From Cylicocyclus nassatus (Eukaryota; Nematoda; Chromadorea; Rhabditida; Strongylidae), in assembly GCA_958299035.1 (NCBI GenBank), contig CATQJL010000079.1, positions 434,001 to 498,000 on the forward strand: DNA of 64,000 nt, in the 5' to 3' direction. The notes under the pieces are model-generated. The model saw only the letters and a list, made by a program, of their open reading frames with translations, made no database searches and had not been told where the DNA came from. The position numbers were made by a program, and so were the translations under genes. This document shows positions 1 through 13,500 of the stretch, piece after piece. Positions within the stretch are counted from its first letter, which is position 1, and every line of letters starts with the position of its first letter.

Positions 1-3000
1 GTGTTGCTTTAAGAATCCGCTGGCAAACGATGGCAAACGATGCCGTTGATGCTACAGTTCGTGTGCTGCTTTCGGATTTCGCTGGCAAACGATGGCAAAC
101 GATGCCTTTGATGCTACAGCTCGTGTGCCGCTGTCCGAATTCGCTGGCAAACAATTGCCACTGATGCTAGAGCTCGTGTGCTGCTGTCCGAATTCGCTGG
201 CTAACGATGGCAAACGATGCCGTTGATGCTACAGTTCGTGTGTTGCTTTCGGAATTCGCTGGCAAACGATGGTAAACGATGCCTTTGATGCTACAGCTCG
301 TGTGTTGCTTTAAGAATCCGCTGGCAAACGATGGCAAACGATGCCTTTGATGCTACAGTTCGTGAGTGGCTGTCCGAATTCGCTGGCAAACGATGGTAAA
401 CGATGCCTTTGATGCTACAGTTCGTGTGTTGCTTTTCGAATTCGCTGGCAAACGATGGTAAACGATGCCTTTGATGCTACAGCTCGTGTGTTGCTATGCG
501 AATTCGCTGGCAAACGATGGCAAACGATGCCGTTGATGCTACAGTTCGTGTGTTGCTTTACGAATCCGCTAGCAAACGATGGCAAACGTTGCCACTGATG
601 CAACAGCTCGTGTGTGGCTGCCCGAATTCGCTGGCAAACAATGGCAAACGATGCCGTTGATGCTACAGTTCGTGTGTTGCTTTCCGAATTTGCTGGCAAA
701 CGATGGTAAACGATGCCTTTGATGCTACAGCTCGTGTGTTGCTATGCGAATTCGCTGGCAAACGATGGCAAACGATGCCGTTGATGCTACAGTTCGTGTG
801 TTGCTTTACGAATCCGCTAGCAAACGATGGCAAACGTTGCCACTGATGCAACAGCTCGTGTGTGGCTGCCCGAATTCGCTGGCAAACGATGGTAAACGAT
901 GCCTTTGATGCTACAGCTCGTGTGTAGCGGTGCGAGTACGCTGACAAACGATGGCAAACGATGCCGTTGATGCTACAGTTCGTGTGTTGCTTTCCGAATT
1001 CGCTGGCAAACGATGGTAAACGATGCCGTTGATGCTACAGCTCGTGTGTTGCTTTAAGAATCCGCTGACAAACGATGGCAAACGATGCCGTTGATGCTAC
1101 AGTTCGTGTGTTGCTTTCCGAATTCGCTGGCAAACGATGGTAAACGATGCCGTTGATGCTACAGCTCGTGTGTTGCTTTAAGAATCCGCTGGCAAACGAT
1201 GGCAAACGATGCCTTTGATGCTACAGTTCGTGAGTGGCTGTCCGAATTCGCTGGCAAACGATGGTAAACGATGCCTTTGATGCTACAGTTCGTGTGTTGC
1301 TTTCCGAATTCGCTGGCAAACGATGGTAAACGATGCCTTTGATGCTACAGCTCGTGTGTTGCTATGCGAATTCGCTGGCAAACGATGGCAAACGATGCCG
1401 TTGATACTACAGTTCGTGTGTTGCTTTACGAATCCGCTAGCAAACGATGGCAAACGTTGCCACTGATGCAACAGCTCGTGTGTGGCTGCCCGAATTCGCT
1501 GGCAAACAATGGCAAACGATGCCGTTGATGCTACAGTTCGTGTGTTGCTTTCCGAATTCGCTGGCAAACGATGGTAAACGATGCCTTTGATGCTACAGCT
1601 CGTGTGTTGCTATGCGAATTCGCTGGCAAACGATGGCAAACGATGCCGTTGATGCTACAGCTCGTGTGTAGCGGTGCGAGTACGCTGACAAACGATGGCA
1701 AACGATGCCGTTGATGCTACAGTTGATACCACTGCTTCCGAATTCGCTGGCAAACGATGGTAAACGATGCCTTTGATGCTACAGCTCGTGTGTAGCGGTG
1801 CGAGTACGCTGACAAACGATGGCAAACGATGCCGTTGATGCTACAGTTCGTGTGTTGCCTTCCGAATTCGCTGGCAAACGATGGTAAACGATGCCGTTGA
1901 TGCTACAGCTCGTGTGTTGCTTTAAGAATCCGCTGGCAAACGATGGCAAACGATGCCTTTGATGCTACAGTTCGTGTGTTGCTTTCCGAATTCGCTGGCA
2001 AACAATGGCAAACGATGCCGTTGATGCTACAGTTCGTGAGTGGCTGTCTGAATTCGCTGGCAAACGATGGTAAACGATGCCTTTGATGCTACAGTTCGTG
2101 AGTGGCTGTCCGAATTCGCTGGCAAACGATGGTAAACGATGCCTTTGATGCTACAGTTTGTGTGTTGCTTTCCGAATTCGCTGGCAAACGATGGTAAACG
2201 ATGCCGTTGATGCTACAGCTCGTGTGTTGCTTTCCGAATTCGCTGGCAAACGATGGTAAACGATGCCGTTGATGCTACAGCTCGTGTGTTGCTTTAAGAA
2301 TCCGCTGGCAAACGATGGCAAACGATGCCGTTGATGCTACAGTTCGTGTGCTGCTTTCGGATTTCGCTGGCAAACGATGGCAAACGATGCCTTTGATGCT
2401 ACAGCTCGTGTGCCGCTGTCCGAATTCGCTGGCAAACAATTGCCACTGATGCTAGAGCTCGTGTGCTGCTGTCCGAATTCGCTGGCTAACGATGGCAAAC
2501 GATGCCGTTGATGCTACAGTTCGTGTGTTGCTTTCGGAATTCGCTGGCAAACGATGGTAAACGATGCCTTTGATGCTACAGCTCGTGTGTTGCTTTAAGA
2601 ATCCGCTGGCAAACGATGGCAAACGATGCCTTTGATGCTACAGTTCGTGAGTGGCTGTCCGAATTCGCTGGCAAACGATGGTAAACGATGCCTTTGATGC
2701 TACAGTTCGTGTGTTGCTTTCCGAATTCGCTGGCAAACGATGGTAAACGATGCCTTTGATGCTACAGCTCGTGTGTTGCTATGCGAATTCGCTGGCAAAC
2801 GATGGCAAACGATGCCGTTGATGCTACAGTTCGTGTGTTGCTTTACGAATCCGCTAGCAAACGATGGCAAACGTTGCCACTGATGCAACAGCTCGTGTGT
2901 GGCTGCCCGAATTCGCTGGCAAACAATGGCAAACGATGCCGTTGATGCTACAGTTCGTGTGTTGCTTTCCGAATTTGCTGGCAAACGATGGTAAACGATG

Positions 3001-3984
3001 CCTTTGATGCTACAGCTCGTGTGTTGCTATGCGAATTCGCTGGCAAACGATGGCAAACGATGCCGTTGATGCTACAGTTCGTGTGTTGCTTTACGAATCC
3101 GCTAGCAAACGATGGCAAACGTTGCCACTGATGCAACAGCTCGTGTGTGGCTGCCCGAATTCGCTGGCAAACGATGGTAAACGATGCCTTTGATGCTAGA
3201 GCTCGTGTGTAGCGGTGCGAGTACGCTGACAAACGATGGCAAACGATGCCGTTGATGCTACAGTTCGTGTGTTGCTTTCCGAATTCGCTGGCAAACGATG
3301 GTAAACGATGCCGTTGATGCTACAGCTCGTGTGTTGCTTTAAGAATCCGCTGACAAACGATGGCAAACGATGCCGTTGATGCTACAGTTCGTGTGTTGCT
3401 TTCCGAATTCGCTGGCAAACGATGGTAAACGATGCCGTTGATGCTACAGCTCGTGTGTTGCTTTAAGAATCCGCTGGCAAACGATGGCAAACGATGCCTT
3501 TGATGCTACAGTTCGTGAGTGGCTGTCCGAATTCGCTGGCAAACGATGGTAAACGATGCCTTTGATGCTACAGTTCGTGTGTTGCTTTCCGAATTCGCTG
3601 GCAAACGATGGTAAACGATGCCTTTGATGCTACAGCTCGTGTGTTGCTATGCGAATTCGCTGGCAAACGATGGCAAACGATGCCGTTGATGCTACAGTTC
3701 GTGTGTTGCTTTACGAATCCGCTAGCAAACGATGGCAAACGTTGCCACTGATGCAACAGCTCGTGTGTGGCTGCCCGAATTCGCTGGCAAACAATGGCAA
3801 ACGATGCCGTTGATGCTACAGTTCGTGTGTTGCTTTCCGAATTCGCTGGCAAACGATGGTAAACGATGCCTTTGATGCTACAGCTCGTGTGTTGCTATGC
3901 GAATTCGCTGGCAAACGATGGCAAACGATGCCGTTGATGCTACAGCTCGTGTGTAGCGGTGCGAGTACGCTGACAAACGATGGC
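1..3984 (+). repeat. Higher-order duplication inside the satellite, offset 2285 bp
   Basis: Positions 1-1699 recur at 2286-3984 with the same order of tail variants, including the 53-bp unit near 145 and 2430. Differences are only scattered single bases, for example at 1415 and near 3200. The match breaks after 1699/3984, where the first copy has GTTGATACC and the second a shortened unit. Confidence 0.85.
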
Positions 3985-4659
3985 AACAGTTCGTGTGTTG
4001 TTTTCCGAATTCGCTGGCAAACGATGGTAAACGATGCCTTTGATGCTACAGTTCGTGTGTTGCTTTCCGAATTCGCTGGCAAACAATGGCAAACGATGCC
4101 GTTGATGCTACAGTTCGTGAGTGGCTGTCTGAATTCGCTGGCAAACGATGGTAAACGATGCCTTTGATGCTACAGTTCGTGAGTGGCTGTCCGAATTCGC
4201 TGGCAAACGATGGTAAACGATGCCTTTGATGCTACAGTTTGTGTGTTGCTTTCCGAATTCGCTGGCAAACGATGGTAAACGATGCCGTTGATGCTACAGC
4301 TCGTGTGTTGCTTTAAGAATCCACTGGCAAACGATGGCAAACGATGCCGTTGATGCTACAGTTCGTGTGTTGCTTTAAGAATCCGCTGGCAACCGATGGC
4401 AAACGATGCCTTTGATGCTACAGCTCGTGTGTTGCTATGCGAATTCGCTGGCAAACGATGGCAAACGATGCCGTTGATGCTACAGTTCGTGTGTTGCTTT
4501 ACGAATCCGCTAGCAAACGATGGCAAACGATGCCTTTGATGCTACAGCTCGTGTGTAGCGGTGCGAGTACGCTGACAAACGATGGCAAACGATGCCGTTG
4601 ATGCTACAGTTCGTGTGTTGTTTTCCGAATTCGCTGGCAAACGATGGTAAACGATGCCG

Positions 4660-7600
4660 TTGATGCTACAGCTCGTGTGTTGCTTTAAGAATCCGCTGGC
4701 AAACGATGGCAAACGATGCCTTTGATGCTACAGTTCGTGTGTTGCTTTCCGAATTCGCTGGCAAACAATGGCAAACGATGCCGTTGATGCTACAGTTCGT
4801 GAGTGGCTGTCTGAATTCGCTGGCAAACGATGGTAAACGATGCCTTTGATGCTACAGTTCGTGAGTGGCTGTCCGAATTCGCTGGCAAACGATGGTAAAC
4901 GATGCCTTTGATGCTACAGTTTGTGTGTTGCTTTCCGAATTCGCTGGCAAACGATGGTAAACGATGCCGTTGATGCTACAGCTCGTGTGTTGCTTTAAGA
5001 ATCCACTGGCAAACGATGGCAAACGATGCCGTTGATGCTACAGTTCGTGTGTTGCTTTAAGAATCCGCTGGCAACCGATGGCAAACGATGCCGTTGATGC
5101 TACAGTTCGTGTGTTGCTTTCCGAATTCGCTGGCAAACGATGGTAAACGATGCCTTTGATGCTACAGCTCGTGTGTTGCTATGCGAATTCGCTGGCAAAC
5201 GATGGCAAACGATGCCGTTGATGCTACAGTTCGTGTGTTGCTTTACGAATCCGCTAGCAAACGATGGCAAACGATGCCTTTGATGCTACAGCTCGTGTGT
5301 AGCGGTGCGAGTACGCTGACAAACGATGGCAAACGATGCCGTTGATGCTACAGTTCGTGTGTTGTTTTCCGAATTCGCTGGCAAACGATGGTAAACGATG
5401 CCGTTGATGCTACAGCTCGTGTGTTGCTTTAAGAATCCGCTGGCAAACGATGGCAAACGATGCCTTTGATGCTACAGTTCGTGTGTTGCTTTCCGAATTC
5501 GCTGGCAAACAATGGCAAACGATGCCGTTGATGCTACAGCTCGTGTGTTGCTTTAAGAATCCGCTGGCAAACGATGGCAAACGATGCCTTTGATGCTACA
5601 GTTCGTGTGTTGCTTTCCGAATTCGCTGGCAAACGATATTAAACGATGCCGTTGATGCTACAGCTCGTGTGTTGCTTTAAGAATCCGCTGGCAAACGATG
5701 GCAAACGATGCCTTTGATGCTACAGTTCGTGTGTTGCTTTCCGAATTCGCTGGCAAACGATGGTAAACGATGCCGTTGATGCTACAGCTCGTGTGTTGCT
5801 TTAAGAATCCGCTGGCAAACGATGGCAAACGATGCCGTTGATGCTACAGTTCGTGTGTTGCTTTCCGAATTCGCTGGCAAACGATGGTAAACGATGCCTT
5901 TGATGCTACAGCTCGTGTGTTGCTATGCGAATTCGCTGGCAAACGATGGCAAACGATGCCGTTGATGCTACAGTTCGTGTGTTGCTTTCCGAATTCGCTG
6001 GCAAACGATGGTAAACGATGCCGTTGATGCTACAGCTCGTGTGTTGCTTTAAGAATCCGCTGGCAAACGATGGCAAACGATGCCTTTGATGCTACAGTTC
6101 GTGTGTTGCTTTCCGAATTCGCTGGCAAACAATGGCAAACGATGCCGTTGATGCTACAGCTCGTGTGTTGCTTTAAGAATCCGCTGGCAAACGATGGCAA
6201 ACGATGCCTTTGATGCTACAGTTCGTGTGTTGCTTTCCGAATTCGCTGGCAAACGATGGTAAACGATGCCGTTGATGCTACAGTTCGTGTGTTGCTTTAC
6301 GAATCCGCTAGCAAACGATGGCAAACGATGCCTTTGATGCTACAGCTCGTGTGTAGCGGTGCGAGTACGCTGACAAACGATGGCAAACGATGCCGTTGAT
6401 GCTACAGTTCGTGTGTTGCTTTCCGAATTCGCTGGCAAACGATGGTAAACGATGCCGTTGATGCTACAGCTCGTGTGTTGCTTTAAGAATCCGCTGGCAA
6501 ACGATGGCAAACGATGCCTTTGATGCTACAGTTCGTGTGTTGCTTTCCGAATTCGCTGGCAAACAATGGCAAACGATGCCGTTGATGCTACAGTTCGTGA
6601 GTGGCTGTCTGAATTCGCTGGCAAACGATGGTAAACGATGCCTTTGATGCTACAGTTCGTGAGTGGCTGTCCGAATTCGCTGGCAAACGATGGTAAACGA
6701 TGCCTTTGATGCTACAGTTTGTGTGTTGCTTTCCGAATTCGCTGGCAAACGATGGTAAACGATGCCGTTGATGCTACAGTTCGTGTGTTGCTTTAAGAAT
6801 CCGCTGGCAAACGATGGCAAACGATGCCGTTGATGCTACAGTTCGTGTGTTGCTTTACGAATCCGCTAGCAAACGATGGCAAACGATGCCTTTGATGCTA
6901 CAGCTCGTGTGTAGCGGTGCGAGTACGCTGACAAACGATGGCAAACGATGCCGTTGATGCTACAGTTCGTGTGTTGTTTTCCGAATTCGCTGGCAAACAA
7001 TGGCAAACGATGCCTTTGATGCTACAGTTCGTGTGTTGCTTTCCGAATTCGCTGGCAAACGATGGTAAACGATGCCGTTGATGCTACAGCTCGTGTGTTG
7101 CTTTAAGAATCCGCTGGCAAACGATGGCAAACGATGCCGTTGATGCTACAGTTCGTGTGTTGCTTTCCGAATTCGCTGGCAAACGATGGTAAACGATGCC
7201 TTTGATGCTACAGCTCGTGTGTTGCTATGCGAATTCGCTGGCAAACGATGGCAAACGATGCCGTTGATGCTACAGTTCGTGTGTTGCTTTCCGAATTCGC
7301 TGGCAAACGATGGTAAACGATGCCGTTGATGCTACAGCTCGTGTGTTGCTTTAAGAATCCGCTGGCAAACGATGGCAAACGATGCCTTTGATGCTACAGT
7401 TCGTGTGTTGCTTTCCGAATTCGCTGGCAAACAATGGCAAACGATGCCGTTGATGCTACAGCTCGTGTGTTGCTTTAAGAATCCGCTGGCAAACGATGGC
7501 AAACGATGCCTTTGATGCTACAGTTCGTGTGTTGCTTTCCGAATTCGCTGGCAAACGATGGTAAACGATGCCGTTGATGCTACAGTTCGTGTGTTGCTTT

Positions 7601-10525
7601 ACGAATCCGCTAGCAAACGATGGCAAACGATGCCTTTGATGCTACAGCTCGTGTGTAGCGGTGCGAGTACGCTGACAAACGATGGCAAACGATGCCGTTG
7701 ATGCTACAGTTCGTGTGTTGCTTTCCGAATTCGCTGGCAAACGATGGTAAACGATGCCGTTGATGCTACAGCTCGTGTGTTGCTTTAAGAATCCGCTGGC
7801 AAACGATGGCAAACGATGCCTTTGATGCTACAGTTCGTGTGTTGCTTTCCGAATTCGCTGGCAAACAATGGCAAACGATGCCGTTGATGCTACAGTTCGT
7901 GAGTGGCTGTCTGAATTCGCTGGCAAACGATGGTAAACGATGCCTTTGATGCTACAGTTCGTGAGTGGCTGTCCGAATTCGCTGGCAAACGATGGTAAAC
8001 GATGCCTTTGATGCTACAGTTTGTGTGTTGCTTTCCGAATTCGCTGGCAAACGATGGTAAACGATGCCGTTGATGCTACAGTTCGTGTGTTGCTTTAAGA
8101 ATCCGCTGGCAAACGATGGCAAACGATGCCGTTGATGCTACAGTTCGTGTGTTGCTTTACGAATCCGCTAGCAAACGATGGCAAACGATGCCTTTGATGC
8201 TACAGCTCGTGTGTTGCTTTAAGAATCCGCTGGCAAACGATGGCAAACGATGCCTTTGATGCTACAGTTCGTGTGTTGCTTTCCGAATTCGCTGGCAAAC
8301 AATGGCAAACGATGCCGTTGATGCTACAGTTCGTGAGTGGCTGTCTGAATTCGCTGGCAAACGATGGTAAACGATGCCTTTGATGCTACAGTTCGTGAGT
8401 GGCTGTCCGAATTCGCTGGCAAACGATGGTAAACGATGCCTTTGATGCTACAGTTTGTGTGTTGCTTTCCGAATTCGCTGGCAAACGATGGTAAACGATG
8501 CCGTTGATGCTACAGCTCGTGTGTTGCTTTAAGAATCCACTGGCAAACGATGGCAAACGATGCCGTTGATGCTACAGTTCGTGTGTTGCTTTAAGAATCC
8601 GCTGGCAACCGATGGCAAACGATGCCGTTGATGCTACAGTTCGTGTGTTGCTTTCCGAATTCGCTGGCAAACGATGGTAAACGATGCCTTTGATGCTACA
8701 GCTCGTGTGTTGCTATGCGAATTCGCTGGCAAACGATGGCAAACGATGCCGTTGATGCTACAGTTCGTGTGTTGCTTTACGAATCCGCTAGCAAACGATG
8801 GCAAACGATGCCTTTGATGCTACAGCTCGTGTGTAGCGGTGCGAGTACGCTGACAAACGATGGCAAACGATGCCGTTGATGCTACAGTTCGTGTGTTGTT
8901 TTCCGAATTCGCTGGCAAACGATGGTAAACGATGCCGTTGATGCTACAGCTCGTGTGTTGCTTTAAGAATCCGCTGGCAAACGATGGCAAACGATGCCTT
9001 TGATGCTACAGTTCGTGTGTTGCTTTCCGAATTCGCTGGCAAACAATGGCAAACGATGCCGTTGATGCTACAGCTCGTGTGTTGCTTTAAGAATCCGCTG
9101 GCAAACGATGGCAAACGATGCCTTTGATGCTACAGTTCGTGTGTTGCTTTCCGAATTCGCTGGCAAACGATATTAAACGATGCCGTTGATGCTACAGCTC
9201 GTGTGTTGCTTTAAGAATCCGCTGGCAAACGATGGCAAACGATGCCTTTGATGCTACAGTTCGTGTGTTGCTTTCCGAATTCGCTGGCAAACGATGGTAA
9301 ACGATGCCGTTGATGCTACAGCTCGTGTGTTGCTTTAAGAATCCGCTGGCAAACGATGGCAAACGATGCCGTTGATGCTACAGTTCGTGTGTTGCTTTCC
9401 GAATTCGCTGGCAAACGATGGTAAACGATGCCTTTGATGCTACAGCTCGTGTGTTGCTATGCGAATTCGCTGGCAAACGATGGCAAACGATGCCGTTGAT
9501 GCTACAGTTCGTGTGTTGCTTTCCGAATTCGCTGGCAAACGATGGTAAACGATGCCGTTGATGCTACAGCTCGTGTGTTGCTTTAAGAATCCGCTGGCAA
9601 ACGATGGCAAACGATGCCTTTGATGCTACAGTTCGTGTGTTGCTTTCCGAATTCGCTGGCAAACAATGGCAAACGATGCCGTTGATGCTACAGCTCGTGT
9701 GTTGCTTTAAGAATCCGCTGGCAAACGATGGCAAACGATGCCTTTGATGCTACAGTTCGTGTGTTGCTTTCCGAATTCGCTGGCAAACGATGGTAAACGA
9801 TGCCGTTGATGCTACAGTTCGTGTGTTGCTTTACGAATCCGCTAGCAAACGATGGCAAACGATGCCTTTGATGCTACAGCTCGTGTGTAGCGGTGCGAGT
9901 ACGCTGACAAACGATGGCAAACGATGCCGTTGATGCTACAGTTCGTGTGTTGCTTTCCGAATTCGCTGGCAAACGATGGTAAACGATGCCGTTGATGCTA
10001 CAGCTCGTGTGTTGCTTTAAGAATCCGCTGGCAAACGATGGCAAACGATGCCTTTGATGCTACAGTTCGTGTGTTGCTTTCCGAATTCGCTGGCAAACAA
10101 TGGCAAACGATGCCGTTGATGCTACAGTTCGTGAGTGGCTGTCTGAATTCGCTGGCAAACGATGGTAAACGATGCCTTTGATGCTACAGTTCGTGAGTGG
10201 CTGTCCGAATTCGCTGGCAAACGATGGTAAACGATGCCTTTGATGCTACAGTTTGTGTGTTGCTTTCCGAATTCGCTGGCAAACGATGGTAAACGATGCC
10301 GTTGATGCTACAGTTCGTGTGTTGCTTTAAGAATCCGCTGGCAAACGATGGCAAACGATGCCGTTGATGCTACAGTTCGTGTGTTGCTTTACGAATCCGC
10401 TAGCAAACGATGGCAAACGATGCCTTTGATGCTACAGCTCGTGTGTAGCGGTGCGAGTACGCTGACAAACGATGGCAAACGATGCCGTTGATGCTACAGT
10501 TCGTGTGTTGTTTTCCGAATTCGCT
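4660..10525 (+). repeat. Higher-order duplication, offset 3534 bp (57 x 62)
   Basis: About 4660-6990 matches about 8190-10525. Landmarks agree exactly: the rare GATATTAAACG unit at 5635 and 9169, the GTTGTTTTCC tail at 5361 and 8895 and again at 6973 and 10507, and the AATCCACTGG unit at 4987 and 8521. All are separated by 3534 bp, exactly 57 units. Block edges are approximate. Confidence 0.8.
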
Positions 10526-13500
10526 GGCAAACGATGGTAAACGATGCCGTTGATGCTACAGCTCGTGTGTTGCTTTAAGAATCCGCTGGCAAACGATGGC
10601 AAACGATGCCTTTGATGCTACAGTTCGTGTGTTGCTTTCCGAATTCGCTGGCAAACGATGGTAAACGATGCCGTTGATGCTACAGCTCGTGTGTTGCTTT
10701 AAGAATCCGCTGGCAAACGATGGCAAACGATGCCGTTGATGCTACAGTTCGTGTGTTGCTTTCCGAATTCGCTGGCAAACGATGGTAAACGATGCCTTTG
10801 ATGCTACAGCTCGTGTGTTGCTATGCGAATTCGCTGGCAAACGATGGCAAACGATGCCGTTGATGCTACAGTTCGTGTGTTGCTTTCCGAATTCGCTGGC
10901 AAACGATGGTAAACGATGCCGTTGATGCTACAGCTCGTGTGTTGCTTTAAGAATCCGCTGGCAAACGATGGCAAACGATGCCTTTGATGCTACAGTTCGT
11001 GTGTTGCTTTCCGAATTCGCTGGCAAACAATGGCAAACGATGCCGTTGATGCTACAGCTCGTGTGTTGCTTTAAGAATCCGCTGGCAAACGATGGCAAAC
11101 GATGCCTTTGATGCTACAGTTCGTGTGTTGCTTTCCGAATTCGCTGGCAAACGATGGTAAACGATGCCGTTGATGCTACAGCTCGTGTGTTGCTTTAAGA
11201 ATCCGCTGGCAAACGATGGCAAACGATGCCTTTGATGCTACAGTTCGTGTGTTGCTTTCCGAATTCGCTGGCAAACAATGGCAAACGATGCCGTTGATGC
11301 TACAGCTCGTGTGTTGCTTTAAGTATCCGCTGGCAAACGATGGCAAACGATGCCTTTGATGCTACAGTTCGTGTGTTGCTTTCCGAATTCGCTGGCAAAC
11401 GATGGTAAACGATGCCGTTGATGCTACAGCTCGTGTGTTGCTTTAAGAATCCGCTGGCAAACGATGGCAAACGATGCCTTTGATGCTACAGTTCGTGTGT
11501 TGCTTTCCGAATTCGCTGGCAAACGATGGTAAACGATGCCGTTGATGCTACAGCTCGTGTGTTGCTTTAAGAATCCGCTGGCAAACGATGGCAAACGATG
11601 CCGTTGATGCTACAGTTCGTGAGTGGCTGTCCGAATTCGCTGGCAAACGATGGTAAACGATGCCTTTGATGCTACAGTTTGTGTGTTGCTTTCCGAATTC
11701 GCTGGCAAACGATGGTAAACGATGCCGTTGATGCTACAGCTCGTGTGTTGCTTTAAGAATCCACTGGCAAACGATGGCAAACGATGCCGTTGATGCTACA
11801 GTTCGTGTGTTGCTTTAAGAATCCGCTGGCAACCGATGGCAAACGATGCCGTTGATGCTACAGTTCGTGTGTTGCTTTCCGAATTCGCTGGCAAACGATG
11901 GTAAACGATGCCTTTGATGCTACAGCTCGTGTGTTGCTATGCGAATTCGCTGGCAAACGATGGCAAACGATGCCGTTGATGCTACAGCTCGTGTGTTGCT
12001 TTAAGAATCCGCTGGCAAACGATGGCAAACGATGCCTTTGATGCTACAGTTCGTGTGTTGCTTTCCGAATTCGCTGGCAAACAATGGCAAACGATGCCGT
12101 TGATGCTACAGCTCGTGTGTTGCTTTAAGAATCCGCTGGCAAACGATGGCAAACGATGCCTTTGATGCTACAGTTCTTTTGTTGCTTTCCGAATTCGCTG
12201 GCAAACGATGGTAAACGATGCCTTTGATGCTACAGTTTGTGTGTTGCTTTCCGAATTCGCTGGCAAACGATGGTAAACGATGCCGTTGATGCTACAGCTC
12301 GTGTGTTGCTTTAAGAATCCACTGGCAAACGATGGCAAACGATGCCGTTGATGCTACAGTTCGTGTGTTGCTTTAAGAATCCGCTGGCAACCGATGGCAA
12401 ACGATGCCGTTGATGCTACAGTTCGTGTGTTGCTTTCCGAATTCGCTGGCAAACGATGGCAAACGATGCCGTTGATGCTACAGCTCGTGTGTTGCTATGC
12501 GAATTCGCTGGCAAACAATGGCAAACGATGCCGTTGATGCTACAGTTCGTGTGTTGCTTTACGAACGCTAGCAAACGATGGCAAACGTTGCCACTGATGC
12601 TACAGCTCGTGTGTTGCTTTACGAACGCTAGCAAACGATGGCAAACGTTGCCACTGATGCTACAGCTCGTGTGTTGCTTTAAGAATCCGCTGGCAACCGA
12701 TGGCAAACGATGCCGTTGATGCTACAGTTCGTGTGTTGCTTTAAGAATCCGCTGGCAACCGATGGCAAACGATGCCGTTGATGCTACAGCTCGTGTGTTG
12801 CTATGCGAATTCGCTGGCAAACGATGGCAAACGATGCCGTTGATGCTACAGTTCGTGTGTTGCTTTACGAACGCTAGCAAACGATGGCAAACGTTGCCAC
12901 TGATGCTACAGCTCGTGTGTTGCTTTAAGAATCCACTGGCAAACGATGGCAAACGATGCCGTTGATGCTACAGTTCGTGTGTTGCTTTAAGAATCCGCTG
13001 GCAACCGATGGCAAACGATGCCGTTGATGCTACAGTTCGTGTGTTGCTTTACGAACGCTAGCAAACGATGGCAAACGTTGCCACTGATGCAACAGCTCGT
13101 GTGTGGCTGTCCGAATTCGCTGGCAAACAATGGCAAACGATGCCGTTGATGCTACAGTTCGTGTGTTGCTTTCGGAATTCGCTGGCAAACGATGGTAAAC
13201 GATGCCTTTGATGCTACAGCTCGTGTGTAGCGGTGCGAGTACGCTGACAAACGATGGCAAACGATGCCGTTGATGCTACAGTTCGTGTGCTGCTTTCCGA
13301 ATTCGCTGGCAAACGATGGTAAACGATGCCTTTGATGCTACAGTTCGTGTGTTGCTTTCCGAATTCGCTGGCAAACGATGGTAAACGATGCCGTTGATGC
13401 TACAGCTCGTGTGTTGCTTTAAGAATCCGCTGGCAAACGATGGCAAACGATGCCGTTGATGCTACAGTTCGTGTGCTGCTTTCGGATTTCGCTGGCAAAC